A program made the translations under genes and the position numbers. Positions 26,988 to 35,995 of a DNA stretch of 64,000 nt are shown here, piece after piece. The notes under the pieces were generated by a model. That model did not search any database, had not been told where the DNA came from, and saw nothing but the letters and a program-made list of their open reading frames with translations. How positions within the stretch are numbered: the stretch's first letter is position 1; each line of letters begins with the position of its first letter. Source of the stretch: Nesterenkonia natronophila (lineage in GTDB: Bacteria > Actinomycetota > Actinomycetes > Actinomycetales > Micrococcaceae). The stretch covers positions 496,001 through 560,000 of the forward strand of contig NZ_QYZP01000003.1 in NCBI RefSeq assembly GCF_003595215.1. Reading direction: 5' to 3'.

Positions 26988-27725
26988 TCAGTCTTCGCTC
27001 TGGTCTTCTTCCTCGTCGTCCTCGTCACTTCGAGGTCGACGCACCAGCAGGTACGTGGCTCCGAAGAGCAGCAGACCGGCGCCGGTCGCCGTCGGAACAG
27101 CCCACTCCTCGCCCACAAGGTCGTCGAGGAACGATCGAACTGGTGACTCCTCGTCCACCAACGCGACCACGACGAACGCGGAGACCACCAGGGTGGCCAA
27201 CAGCGTACCGAGATGCCGCCACCAGCGTGAGGAGCTCGTCTTCTGCAGCGAATGTCCCGCTTTGGCCACCTGCTTGGCGCGCAGCACGCGCAGCGCTCCG
27301 ACGCTGCGCAGCAGCCGCAGGATCTGCATCGGCCCGATGCTGAAGACCACTCCCACAATGACGAGGATCGTGAGCCCGACCAGCCACCAGTTGCGGCGCA
27401 GCCAATCGACCTTCTTAGGTGAGACGAGAAAGAGCACCACAGTCTCGAACACTAGAACGACGCTGGTGGCCCAGAGGCCTATATGGCCGATCATTTCGAA
27501 AGGTTCGTCCAACAGAGTGAGGAAGACCGCGGGAACTGAGACGATCGCCGCAATCATCACCGGCCAGGCCAGCCAGCGCTCCCACCGCTCTTCTATTTTG
27601 CGAGTGCGCTCTTCAGACAACCTCCCTCTCGCCGTATCAGCGAGCTCCCGCGCTGCGGCGGATGCGCGCGCCGTAGGATTCTGCTGCTGGCGCTCGTCGC
27701 TATGGTGGAAGGGGCGGGAGTTCAT
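26988..27725 (-). CDS. Six-helix membrane protein with S4-like voltage-sensor helix
   Basis: The 245 residues have about six hydrophobic segments. The fourth region reads MQILRLLRSVGALRVLRAKQ, with arginines spaced as in the S4 helix of voltage-gated cation channels, and the N-terminal helices fit S1-S3. The region between helices five and six lacks a TVGYG filter and instead has an acidic stretch (SFLDDLVGEEW). The tail is very acidic (SDEDDEEEDQSED). It may be a voltage-sensor-like protein without a potassium pore; no function is assigned. Confidence 0.75.
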   Translation of the reverse strand: MNSRPFHHSDERQQQNPTARASAAARELADTARGRLSEERTRKIEERWERWLAWPVMIAAIVSVPAVFLTLLDEPFEMIGHIGLWATSVVLVFETVVLFLVSPKKVDWLRRNWWLVGLTILVIVGVVFSIGPMQILRLLRSVGALRVLRAKQVAKAGHSLQKTSSSRWWRHLGTLLATLVVSAFVVVALVDEESPVRSFLDDLVGEEWAVPTATGAGLLLFGATYLLVRRPRSDEDDEEEDQSED

Positions 27726-27777
27726 GCTCTTAGGTTAACGGCCCGCACACTGGCTGCTCTGGCACCCCGCACACAAG

Positions 27778-27819
27778 AAAAAGTGCCAACCCACCGAAAT
27801 AACGATGTCCTGACACTTT
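27778..27819 (-). terminator. Probable terminator after tRNA-Arg
   Basis: Minus-strand AAAGTGTC and GGCACTTT (27812-27819 and 27780-27787) pair over eight positions with one G-U and a 24-base loop, followed by TTC after a TTTTT run. It begins six bases after the tRNA 3' end. Confidence 0.5.
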
Positions 27820-27825
27820 GTACGG

Positions 27826-27898
<73 letters not shown>

Positions 27899-27959
27899 GG
27901 GGTTCCTCGCGACGTCGTCGCGCTGACCGATCCAGATTACCAGGAAGTGCCCATGCCAC

Positions 27960-28274
27960 CTAGCCGGTGGTGAAGACTGTGTAACTCCACAGCTCGCTCG
28001 ACATCCCCACCGGCTTCTTGGGGGCTCCACCCTCGCCGTGCCCGTGGGACTCACCGAAACTCTGTGATTTCCGCCAGTCTTCGAAAGCTTCCTCCGAGTC
28101 CCACCGCGTAAGCACCAGCCAGGAGGTGCGCCCATCGGTGGGCTGCAGCAGCTCGAACCCTTGGAAGCCTGGGGTCCCCTCCATAGAGTCCCGACGGGCG
28201 GCAAAGCGCTCCCCCAGCTGGTCGCCGGAGTCTTCGGGAACGGTGATGGCGTTGATCTTGATGACACTGCTCAT
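27960..28274 (-). CDS. MhuD-like heme-degrading monooxygenase (ABM domain)
   Basis: The 104-residue ABM-fold protein begins MSSVIKINAITVPEDSG, very close to the N-terminus of mycobacterial MhuD. It has the PGFQGFELLQP strand and the WDSEEAFEDW helix. The heme-pocket asparagine (KINAI) and tryptophan (EDW) are present; histidines lie in the nearby SHGHGE stretch. MhuD/IsdG enzymes open heme to release iron. I start at ATG 28274; the frame to 28328 is not needed. Confidence 0.85.
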   Translation of the reverse strand: MSSVIKINAITVPEDSGDQLGERFAARRDSMEGTPGFQGFELLQPTDGRTSWLVLTRWDSEEAFEDWRKSQSFGESHGHGEGGAPKKPVGMSSELWSYTVFTTG

Positions 28275-28339
28275 GGACCTATTCTGGCACCGCCTCCGAG
28301 TCATAGACGAAACTGGACTCCCTACCACCAGGAACCTGG

Positions 28340-29410
28340 TCAGAATAGCGCCGGCTGAGCGGGGCCTGATGGAATGTCCAGAGGCAACAGCTGAGATTCT
28401 TGGTCAGGGATCGACTCCTCAGGTGACGAGCGCTCGCGCCAGGTGGCCTCGACCCGATCCAAGAATCCGTGGCGTTGTCGTGCCGCAGCAGCTTGCTGGG
28501 CCAACCACTTCTTGTAGTCCCTGGAGGCGTAGGTGGTGAAGCCCCCGCGTGGCCCTCGGTAGAGCTCCTGATAGCGCGGAACGAGCGCCGGATACTCCTG
28601 CTGCAACCATTGCATAAACCACTCTCGTGCCCCCGGGCGCAGGTGCAGCGCTCCCGTAGTGACCCAACCGGCGCCCACCCCAGCCAATTCCCCGTGAAGC
28701 TGGTCGAGGTGCTCGGCGGAGTCGGTCAGCCACGGCAGGATCGGCATGGCCAGCACGTTGCACTCCAGTCCTGCGTCAGTGATTGCCCTAACCAAGTTGA
28801 GCCTGGCTCTCGGATCGGGGGTTCCTGGCTCCACCTTCTGCTGCAGGTTGGTGTCCATGATGGCCAGTGAGACGGCCACAGAGACGGGGACTCTTTGGGC
28901 AGCTTCCTGCAGCAGAGGGAGGTCTCGCTTCAGCATTGGGCCCTTGGTAAGGATCGAAAACGGCGTACCAGACTCGGCCAGCGCTCTGATGATTCCGGGC
29001 ATCAACCGGTAACGCCCTTCGGCCCGCTGGTACGGATCTGTGTTGGTGCCCAGGGCGACATGTTCCCGCCGCCAACTGGGTTTTGCCAATTCAGCTCGCA
29101 GCACCTCAGCCACATTGGTCTTCATCACGATCTGAGTGTCGAAGTCACGCCCGGAGTCCATCTCCAAGTACTCGTGCGTCTTCCTAGCGAAGCAGTATCG
29201 GCACTTGTGCAGGCATCCACGCGTGGGGTTCACTGTCCAACCGAAAGGCATGTTCGACGCCTGCGGCACCTTGTTCAGTGCGGTCTTCGCCGCGACCTCA
29301 TGGAAGGTGACACCCTCAAACTCGGGGGTCTGCACTGTCCGTACCAGGTTCTGAAGTGGAAGCAGCGCGGGAGCCGAGGGCCCATCGATCTTCTGACTAT
29401 CCCACCGCAT
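28340..29410 (-). CDS. Rv2578c-family radical SAM protein
   Basis: The protein begins MRWDSQKIDG, the usual start of this actinobacterial family, and holds the radical-SAM cluster motif CLHKCRYC (about residue 68). It also has NPTRGC before it and GTNTDPYQRAE after it, as in the SplB-like (spore photoproduct lyase-related) group. The biochemical reaction is unknown. A LexA-type box lies 9-24 bases upstream, so it is probably part of the SOS response. An in-frame ATG at 29452 would place that box inside the gene, so I prefer 29410. Confidence 0.88.
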   Translation of the reverse strand: MRWDSQKIDGPSAPALLPLQNLVRTVQTPEFEGVTFHEVAAKTALNKVPQASNMPFGWTVNPTRGCLHKCRYCFARKTHEYLEMDSGRDFDTQIVMKTNVAEVLRAELAKPSWRREHVALGTNTDPYQRAEGRYRLMPGIIRALAESGTPFSILTKGPMLKRDLPLLQEAAQRVPVSVAVSLAIMDTNLQQKVEPGTPDPRARLNLVRAITDAGLECNVLAMPILPWLTDSAEHLDQLHGELAGVGAGWVTTGALHLRPGAREWFMQWLQQEYPALVPRYQELYRGPRGGFTTYASRDYKKWLAQQAAAARQRHGFLDRVEATWRERSSPEESIPDQESQLLPLDIPSGPAQPALF

Positions 29411-29418
29411 CACACTAT

Positions 29419-29434
29419 TCGAACACATATTCGA
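29419..29434. promoter_or_regulatory. SOS box (LexA-type operator)
   Basis: TCGAACACATATTCGA matches the actinobacterial LexA consensus TCGAAC-N4-GTTCGA at all but one position. It is immediately upstream of the radical-SAM gene. The mycobacterial homologue Rv2578c is, as I recall, near a LexA-controlled gene. Confidence 0.7.
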
Positions 29435-29584
29435 TTCATCTTCAATAGTCATCGTTCACCGTCCAACACCTCAGGCACAGCGGTGCCAACGCCACAAACT
29501 CGCAGAGGTGCATCTCACCAGTTATGGTTTGCTGCAGGCAGCCGTTACAGAACATTCGCCGTTCGACGATCAGTGAGGCCCCCG

Positions 29585-30598
29585 ATGAGCATCACCCAAC
29601 AATTGCTCGGGCCAGGGTGCGATTCCAGTGCAAGTGCCTCTCTGAAACTCGCCGAGGGTAGGCCTCCGGCGGGGACCGTGCTCTGGGTCGACCTTACGAA
29701 CGAGGACCTACCTCAGTTCGACGCGACTGCTCAAGCCCTGGAGCTCAGAGAAGAAGAGCTCAGCTTCCTCACAGGCAGTCACGTGGCGATGTCGACCCCC
29801 GCCAAGGATTCCATCACCACCGTGGCCCACTGCGTCACGATCAACGGGGAAGGACAACTGACTTTCGATGAGTTGCGCCTCCTGACAACACAAGGCCTCC
29901 TTATCTCTGTCCGCGTCCGGGACAAGAGCCCAGAGCATCCACTGGATATTGCCGAAGCCCTGCCTATCTCAGATCGGGAACTCAGCTCGGTAGATGCACT
30001 TGCGGGGCTACTCAGTGCTTTGCTGAGCAACTACCCCTTAGCCGCGGACACGCTCGAATCAGCCATCGAAGAGATGGAGGACTTGTTAGTTCTGCAGACC
30101 GATCTAGATTCCCTCTTAGCCCATCGGCTCTACCAACTGTTGCAGACGGCTCATAGATTTGAGTGGGCTCTGAGACCATTGGAATCACTAGCTTCCGAGA
30201 TCGTGGGCACTCCCGGTGGGCCTGCGAGCCTGGTACCCGCCCTGCCGCTTTGGCCCGACTTAGCTCGGCGAATCAAACGACTGCGTTACAGAGCGGAGTT
30301 GCTTCGGTCTCACCTGCAGAACACCGTGACGCTGTATTCCACGATGCTCACGCTGGAACAGAACGATGCGACACGGCGAATCGCTGATGCCTCTTATGCG
30401 CAGGGTGAGCAGAGCAAGAAGATCTCTGCCTGGGCTGCAATCATCTTCGCCCCTACGGTCATTGCCTCAATGTATGGCATGAATTTTCGTCATATGCCAG
30501 AGCTGGAGTGGATCGCCGGCTACCCCTTGGCTGTGGCACTGATGCTCATTGTCAGCCTGACCCTGTGGCTGATCTTCCGAGCAAGACGCTGGCTGTGA
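29585..30598 (+). CDS. corA: CorA-family magnesium/cobalt transporter
   Basis: The protein is 337 residues. The long cytoplasmic alpha/beta and helical domain is followed by two C-terminal membrane helices, with the signature YGMNF (about residue 300) between them at the periplasmic loop. It forms a pentameric divalent-cation channel. I start at ATG 29585 (MSITQQLLGPG), 174 bases from the divergent radical-SAM gene. The open frame upstream to 28895 is opposite that gene and not coding. Confidence 0.93.
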   Translation: MSITQQLLGPGCDSSASASLKLAEGRPPAGTVLWVDLTNEDLPQFDATAQALELREEELSFLTGSHVAMSTPAKDSITTVAHCVTINGEGQLTFDELRLLTTQGLLISVRVRDKSPEHPLDIAEALPISDRELSSVDALAGLLSALLSNYPLAADTLESAIEEMEDLLVLQTDLDSLLAHRLYQLLQTAHRFEWALRPLESLASEIVGTPGGPASLVPALPLWPDLARRIKRLRYRAELLRSHLQNTVTLYSTMLTLEQNDATRRIADASYAQGEQSKKISAWAAIIFAPTVIASMYGMNFRHMPELEWIAGYPLAVALMLIVSLTLWLIFRARRWL

Positions 30599-30687
30599 AG
30601 CGCCTCGACCCCCCCCCTAGTGTTCACAACTGAGTGACCATGGGAACCGAGGGCCCCTGTGCGTTCAGATCCGAGGGGGTCTTCAAG

Positions 30688-31722
30688 TCACAGGAACAGC
30701 ACGACGCCGCCGAGGGCAGTGGAGGCCGCCAACACGCTGCCTGCACCGCCCAATAACAGCGCGGGGGCACCGGTGCGCAGGAGCTGCCTCAGGTCTACGG
30801 CAGCACCGATGCCGACCATAGCGAAGGTGATGAGCATGGTGGTCAGTTGGGCGATGAAGTCCGCAGTCTCACCCGGGATGTCAGCCACCGAGTTCACCAC
30901 TACAGCCATCAAGAAACCCAGCACGAACCACGGCATGATGGGTGGGCGCTTTCCTCCCGCGGCCGTGCCGCCGGCATCACTCAGGCGCAGCGCCACCACG
31001 GCCGGGGCCAGCAGCAGCACACGCGCCAGCTTCACCACGGTGGCAACGGTCAGTGCCGTGGCGCCGACCATGCCGCCAGCTGCCACCACCTGGCCCACTT
31101 CATGGACACTGGCGCCGATCCACACACCTGCTGGTCGGCCCCCTAGACCCAGTGCGGCACTGAGTGCAGGGAGCGCGACCATCGCAACCGTCCCCCAGAT
31201 CGTCACCACCGCCAGAGCAGTGGCCGTGGGACCGGCGATGTCCCGGGCCTGGCGGTCCCGCCCGTCGCCACGATCCAGAACCGCTGAACCTGCCGCCACC
31301 GCAGACGCCCCGCAGATCGCGGTGCCGGTGGCCACCAGCGCAGAGGTGGTCCGGTCAGTCCGGAACAATGGGCCCAGCACACGTATGCCGATGAACGTCA
31401 CGGCGACAGTCGCGGCCACAATGACCAGCACTTCCCACCCCAGGCCCAGGATGTCAGCAAGCGCCAGCTGCAGGCCCAAAAGCACGATTCCTAGACGCAG
31501 CGGAAACTTCGCCGCCCATTTCAGCCCAGCTTCCCCCCACACCGGAACCCAACCGAAAGTGCGAATCGTCATGCCGATCACAATGGCTATCAGCAGGGAG
31601 GAAACTGGCAGCCATTCGCCTAGGAAACGATGAGCCAGGACAGCGCCCACAAAGGCCAACACCGCCCCGGGCAATATCTCGTAACCGCGGTCTGCCCACC
31701 GCTCAGGATCAAAGTGTGGCAC
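30688..31722 (-). CDS. YeiH/UPF0324-family transporter (putative sulfate exporter family)
   Basis: A 344-residue protein with about ten hydrophobic segments. Family blocks are FPLRLGIVLLGLQLALADI, GTAICGASAVAAGS and WIGASVHEVGQVVAAGG. Some members are annotated as sulfate or sulfite exporters; the true substrate is not established. I start at GTG 31722; TACACT lies 12 to 7 bases upstream, suggesting a leaderless transcript. It is divergent from tgt across 54 bases and convergent with corA. Confidence 0.9.
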   Translation of the reverse strand: MPHFDPERWADRGYEILPGAVLAFVGAVLAHRFLGEWLPVSSLLIAIVIGMTIRTFGWVPVWGEAGLKWAAKFPLRLGIVLLGLQLALADILGLGWEVLVIVAATVAVTFIGIRVLGPLFRTDRTTSALVATGTAICGASAVAAGSAVLDRGDGRDRQARDIAGPTATALAVVTIWGTVAMVALPALSAALGLGGRPAGVWIGASVHEVGQVVAAGGMVGATALTVATVVKLARVLLLAPAVVALRLSDAGGTAAGGKRPPIMPWFVLGFLMAVVVNSVADIPGETADFIAQLTTMLITFAMVGIGAAVDLRQLLRTGAPALLLGGAGSVLAASTALGGVVLFL

Positions 31723-31776
31723 CGGATTAGTGTAGGTGCACTCCGGGTACGTTCGTGGCACCGGTAGAATCTTCGG

Positions 31777-33054
31777 GTGCTTGACCCCCAGACCAGCTCC
31801 ACGCGGCAGCCCCTTCATCCCGACCACGTCCAAGGTGGGTTCGCCTTCGAAGTCCAAGACCGTGTGCCTGGGGAGTTGGGTCGGACCGGGACCATCACCA
31901 CTCCGCACGGGATCATCCGGACTCCGGCGTTCATCCCGGTCGCTACCAAGGCCACTGTCAAAGCAGTCCGTCCGGAGGAAATGTCCGAACTCGGCACGCA
32001 GGCAGTGCTGGCCAATGCGTACCACCTGAACCTGCAGCCCGGCACGGACGTGCTCGACGCCGCCGGGGGGCTCAGTAAGTTCATGAACTGGCCGGGCCCC
32101 ACCTTCACTGACTCCGGAGGTTTCCAGGTGATGAGCCTGGGGGTGGGGTTCAAGAAGGTGATCCAGATGGATGCCAGTAGGGTCACCAATGATGAGGCTA
32201 TCTCCGCCGAGCATGAGCGCAGGGCATTCGTCGACGACGACGGGGTGACGTTCACGTCCCATATCGACGGCAGCAAGCACCGCTTCACCCCGGAGATCTC
32301 GATGCGGCTGCAGCACGAGATCGGCGCCGACATCATTTTCGCCTTCGATGAGCTCACCACCCTGTTCAACACCCGCGACTACCAGGAAGAGTCACTGGAG
32401 CGGACCCGGCTGTGGGCGGAGCGTTGCCTCAGCGCGCACCGTGACCTCACGGAGCAGCGCTGCCACAAGCCGTATCAGGCACTGTTCGGCGTGTTGCAGG
32501 GCGCTCAGTATGAGGACTTACGCCGCAAAGCCGCCGGTGACCTCGGCCGGATGGTGGTCGACGGTCAGGAGTTCGACGGTTTCGGCATCGGCGGCGCCCT
32601 GGAGAAGGAGAACCTGGGCACGATTGTGCGCTGGGTCAGTGAGGAGCTGCCGGAGAATAAACCACGGCACCTTCTGGGCATCTCGGAGCCGGAGGATTTC
32701 TTCACCGCCATCGAGAACGGCGCGGACACGTTTGACTGCGTTCAGCCCTCACGAGTGGCCCGCACTGGTCGTGTGTACACCCCGGATGGGTACTTCAATA
32801 TCCCCCAGGCCAAGTACAAGAAAGACTTCTCTCCCATACAGGAGGGCTGCGGATGCTACACCTGCCAGCACTACAGCAAGGCATATCTCCATCACCTGTT
32901 CAAGGCTAAAGAGATGCTCTACTCCACTCTGTGCACCATCCACAACGAATACTTCACAGTGAAGTTGGTGGACGATATTCGCACCTCGATCACCGAGGGC
33001 AGGTTCGCCGAGTTCCGCGACGACGCCCTCGACCGCTACAAAGGAAAGACCTAG
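31777..33054 (+). CDS. tgt: tRNA-guanine transglycosylase
   Basis: Tgt exchanges guanine 34 for a queuosine precursor in GUN-anticodon tRNAs. The nucleophile and substrate regions are seen in TFTDSGGFQVMSLG (about residue 115) and FGIGGALEKEN. The zinc site is GCGCYTCQHYSKAYLHHL (about 360). Length of 425 is slightly long at the N-terminus. It starts with GTG 31777, with TAGAAT seven bases upstream and no ribosome-binding site, so it is probably leaderless. Confidence 0.95.
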   Translation: MLDPQTSSTRQPLHPDHVQGGFAFEVQDRVPGELGRTGTITTPHGIIRTPAFIPVATKATVKAVRPEEMSELGTQAVLANAYHLNLQPGTDVLDAAGGLSKFMNWPGPTFTDSGGFQVMSLGVGFKKVIQMDASRVTNDEAISAEHERRAFVDDDGVTFTSHIDGSKHRFTPEISMRLQHEIGADIIFAFDELTTLFNTRDYQEESLERTRLWAERCLSAHRDLTEQRCHKPYQALFGVLQGAQYEDLRRKAAGDLGRMVVDGQEFDGFGIGGALEKENLGTIVRWVSEELPENKPRHLLGISEPEDFFTAIENGADTFDCVQPSRVARTGRVYTPDGYFNIPQAKYKKDFSPIQEGCGCYTCQHYSKAYLHHLFKAKEMLYSTLCTIHNEYFTVKLVDDIRTSITEGRFAEFRDDALDRYKGKT

Positions 33055-33137
33055 TAGCCCCGAAACCTGAGAGCCTGGCGTTTTCTACGCTGTGTAGAAT
33101 TGTGCCGACGCGGGACGAGAGGAGCGGTCGCTCAGCC

Positions 33138-33800
33138 ATGAATACGCTGGCCAGCCATAGTGCTCACTCTGCCAGCGTGCCCCCTGGGCTGCGTCTGAAG
33201 CGGGGGGCCCTCGGTGCATTGATCGCTGTTGCGTCAGCCATCCTGGCGCACACGGGAGCTGGTCATCACGTTCCGCACGCTGTGGTGATTGTGCTGAGCC
33301 TGGCCGTGAGCGTCCCCCTCTGCGTAGGCCTAGCAGGTGTGAGACTTAGTCGGTGGCGCATGGCTTTGGGCATAGTGGCTAGCCAAGGCGCCCTCCACGC
33401 ACTGTTCGCGCTTTTCCCCCATGCAGGATCGTCCGGAAGTTCATTGTCACTGTCCGGACCTGCCGGACACGAGCATCACGTGGACCACGTGGTGGTGACC
33501 AACGCCGGGGGTGCGGCAGCCTCTCAAGGGGTTGTTCCGGACGCCCCGATGGCAATCGCTCACATTCTGGCAGCCGGGGTGACATATCTACTGCTTCGTC
33601 GTGGTGAGGTACTTCTAGAGGCCCTCGTGGAATGGCTGGTCCTCCGGCCCGCTTTGATACTTTGGGCTCCGTCTCCGGTCGCAGAGAGTTCACGCACTGT
33701 GCGTTGGACACAATCGGCTCCGGAAGCCCAGGGGCTCCAGGACCTCTGGCCCGGGGCAGGCCCCCGCACTGTGCGAGGTCCACCACAGCTCGCTGCGTGA
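33138..33800 (+). CDS. Histidine-rich membrane protein of the copper/DyP cluster
   Basis: This 220-residue protein has about five hydrophobic segments and several histidine clusters on its loops (HTGAGHHVPHAV near residue 38, HEHHVDHVVV near 115). The helix with MALGIVASQGALHALFALFPHAG is also rich in possible metal ligands. I do not assign a family. It lies upstream of a copper-chaperone gene and a DyP peroxidase gene on the same strand, so a role in copper handling is a reasonable inference. Confidence 0.72.
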   Translation: MNTLASHSAHSASVPPGLRLKRGALGALIAVASAILAHTGAGHHVPHAVVIVLSLAVSVPLCVGLAGVRLSRWRMALGIVASQGALHALFALFPHAGSSGSSLSLSGPAGHEHHVDHVVVTNAGGAAASQGVVPDAPMAIAHILAAGVTYLLLRRGEVLLEALVEWLVLRPALILWAPSPVAESSRTVRWTQSAPEAQGLQDLWPGAGPRTVRGPPQLAA

Positions 33801-34069
33801 TCTGCTCTTCTTCACTTTTCTCTCGTCTGTTCATCGCGGTGTCACCTCACCAGGCATGAATGTGCCGATCTTTCGCAGCACCTCGTGAGCCCTCGTAGTC
33901 ACCAGTAACGCGGTGTGGAGACATGCACTGTGGTGCCCCGAAGCAAATCCGCAGAGACAGCACCGTTTTCGAGCGGATCTCTTTCAAGACTTACTCCTAT
34001 CTCTCGCTGCCCTGCGACGGAAAATCGCGGGCACAGGGGCCTGCGCGCCCGAAAGGATGCAACATCAAA

Positions 34070-34621
34070 ATGAAAAACTCTTCATGCAAAATCACAGTTC
34101 TCTGCGCTGCATCACTCGTTGCTGTGACAGCCTGCAACACCGACACTTCACCGCAGGAGGGGCCCGACCAGGGTCCCACTGAGGAGGGCGGCGCTGACAC
34201 GCGGATCCACAGTGAAAACGACGACCTGTGGGTCCGTTCAGCTGGGTCCGGAATGACCAGCGTGTTCGGCACTCTCGAAAACCTCACTGATGACGACCTT
34301 GAGATCGTGGCAGCTGAGACGCCTGTGGCTGAAAGCGTCGAGCTGCACGAGATCATCCTTGACGATGACGGGCAAGAGGCCATGCAGGAGATTGAGGGCG
34401 GTTTTCTCATTCCTGCCGATGCTGCCCTTGAGATGGAGCCGGGAGGAGATCATCTGATGCTCATGGGCCTTCATCACGAACTGCCCCCCGGAGAACTTGT
34501 GGAATTCACCCTTGAATTCGAAGATGGCAGCGCGGAGACCATCGAAGCGATCGTCAAGGACGATGGTGGGCAGGACGAACCGTACGAGAGCGACGATCAC
34601 GGTGATCAGAATGACCACTGA
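34070..34621 (+). CDS. PCu(A)C copper-chaperone lipoprotein
   Basis: The N-terminal signal ends in a lipobox (VTAC, Cys22), giving a membrane-anchored lipoprotein of 183 residues. The PCu(A)C domain is clear: ESVELHEIILDDDGQEAMQEI, then FLIPADAALEMEPGGDHLMLMGL. The expected His and Met copper ligands are present (VELHE, EAM, DHLMLM). It carries Cu(I) to cuproenzymes at the cell surface. The acidic C-terminus ends DDHGDQNDH. Its end overlaps the DyP gene start by 11 bases. Confidence 0.93.
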   Translation: MKNSSCKITVLCAASLVAVTACNTDTSPQEGPDQGPTEEGGADTRIHSENDDLWVRSAGSGMTSVFGTLENLTDDDLEIVAAETPVAESVELHEIILDDDGQEAMQEIEGGFLIPADAALEMEPGGDHLMLMGLHHELPPGELVEFTLEFEDGSAETIEAIVKDDGGQDEPYESDDHGDQNDH

Positions 34622-35879
34622 CCCGGAACGCTCCGAAAGCAATTTTGATAGCAAGGCTCATCGAGACCTGTCTCGAAGAGGACTCCTGCTGGGCGCAGGA
34701 GGCACCGGGCTAGCGGCTACCGCTGCTGCAGCTTTCGGCTTTGGCCGATCGACTGCACCAGCAATCGATCCACGTGAGCCGGTCCATGGAACTAGCACTA
34801 TCGATTTCTATGGGAACCGACAAGCCGGCATCGATACACCAGCACAGGCTCACGCGGTTCTTCTGGCCCTGGATCTCGATCGCAATGACGACCCTGATGC
34901 GGCACGGCGCCTACTTCGGCTACTCAGTGATGATGCGGCTCGGTTGACTCAGGGAAGACCTGCATTAGCGGATACCGAACCGGAACTCGCCGAGACTCCT
35001 GCACGGCTGACGGTGACATTCGGCTTCGGTCCGAGCCTAGTGCGAATGCTCAGTCCAACGTCCGTGCCCCATTGGCTAAGGGACCTGCCGCATTTCGACA
35101 TTGATCGGCTTGAGTCTGATCTGTGCGGAGGTGACCTGCTGCTGCAGATCTGCGGTGATGATCCGGTGTCGGTCGCTCACGCCCGTCGCATCCTGCTCAA
35201 AGACGCCCGTGGCTATGGTGCCCCGCGCTGGATACAGGATGGTTTCCGGTCCTCCCGAGGTGCGCGCCCCCGAGGTGAGACTATGCGCAATCTCTTCGGT
35301 CAGGTCGATGAGACCGTCCAACCTCGTACTTCTGACGGCTCACGGGAGTTCGTGGTCTGGGGCAACCCTCCACCGGATTCCACGAGCACGGTGCGGCCGT
35401 GGATCACGGACGGAACCTCGCTGGTAGTTCGACTGATTTCGATGGACATGGATGGATGGGATGAGCTCTCGCGCAGAGGTAAAGAATCCTCGATCGGGCG
35501 CGACCTGCGCGTGGGCGCTCCTCTCACGGGTGTGCATGAGACCGATGAGCCGGACTTTGAGGAAACCTCTGACATGGGCTTTCCCGTGATTGAAGAGTTC
35601 GCTCACATCCGACGCGCTCATCCGCATGCCGTGGAGGAGCAGATTCTTCGTCGCAGCTACAACTACGACAGGCCTCCCAAGGACACGGACAGGATCAGCG
35701 ACACTGGGCAGCTCTTCCTGAGCTATCAGGCCGACGTCGTTGAGCAGTTCCTTCCGATTCAACAGCGCCTAGCTGAAGGAGATCGACTCAACGAATGGAC
35801 CACGCCTATCGGCAGTGCTGTCTTCGCAATTCCGCCGGGATGCCGCCCAGGTGGTTACATCGGCGACTGCCTCACCTAA
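34611..35879 (+). CDS. Tat-exported DyP-type peroxidase
   Basis: The start MTTDPERSESNFDSKAHRD leads to a twin-arginine signal (LSRRGLLLGAGGTGLAATA). The mature protein is a heme DyP peroxidase of the EfeB-like group. It has RLTVTFGFGPSLVRM, the distal aspartate region WIQDGFRSSRGARP, and the proximal heme histidine in EEFAHIRRAHPH (about residue 340). DyPs oxidise dyes, phenols or heme-related substrates. Its start overlaps the copper-chaperone gene, so the two are co-translated. A copper-chaperone/DyP pairing is known from Streptomyces. Confidence 0.92.
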   Translation: MTTDPERSESNFDSKAHRDLSRRGLLLGAGGTGLAATAAAAFGFGRSTAPAIDPREPVHGTSTIDFYGNRQAGIDTPAQAHAVLLALDLDRNDDPDAARRLLRLLSDDAARLTQGRPALADTEPELAETPARLTVTFGFGPSLVRMLSPTSVPHWLRDLPHFDIDRLESDLCGGDLLLQICGDDPVSVAHARRILLKDARGYGAPRWIQDGFRSSRGARPRGETMRNLFGQVDETVQPRTSDGSREFVVWGNPPPDSTSTVRPWITDGTSLVVRLISMDMDGWDELSRRGKESSIGRDLRVGAPLTGVHETDEPDFEETSDMGFPVIEEFAHIRRAHPHAVEEQILRRSYNYDRPPKDTDRISDTGQLFLSYQADVVEQFLPIQQRLAEGDRLNEWTTPIGSAVFAIPPGCRPGGYIGDCLT

Positions 35880-35908
35880 CCCCCGCCACAAGAAGGAAGA
35901 GACATTTC

Positions 35909-35962
35909 ATGGCTCTGGACATCGAGCAACCAACACCACAGAACGCAGCGAAACCGCCATGA
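35909..35962 (+). CDS. Very short ORF after the DyP gene (possible gene remnant)
   Basis: ATG 35909 to TGA 35962 encodes MALDIEQPTPQNAAKPP (17 residues) with a good ribosome-binding site (AAGAAGGAAGAG). It lies 29 bases after the DyP stop. It could be the truncated start of a third operon gene, or a leader-like peptide. Nothing similar is recognised. Confidence 0.3.
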   Translation: MALDIEQPTPQNAAKPP

Positions 35963-35995
35963 CCCCGCCCCCGGCACCTGGGAACTAACCCGGGA

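Noticed and set aside
28895..29584. Upstream extension of the corA frame by 230 codons
   Set aside because: It is antisense to the radical-SAM gene; the CorA family start fits ATG 29585.
30609..30681. GACCCCC ... GGGGGTC as a terminator between corA and the YeiH-type gene
   Set aside because: The seven-base arms are separated by a loop of roughly 60 bases and no T tract follows.
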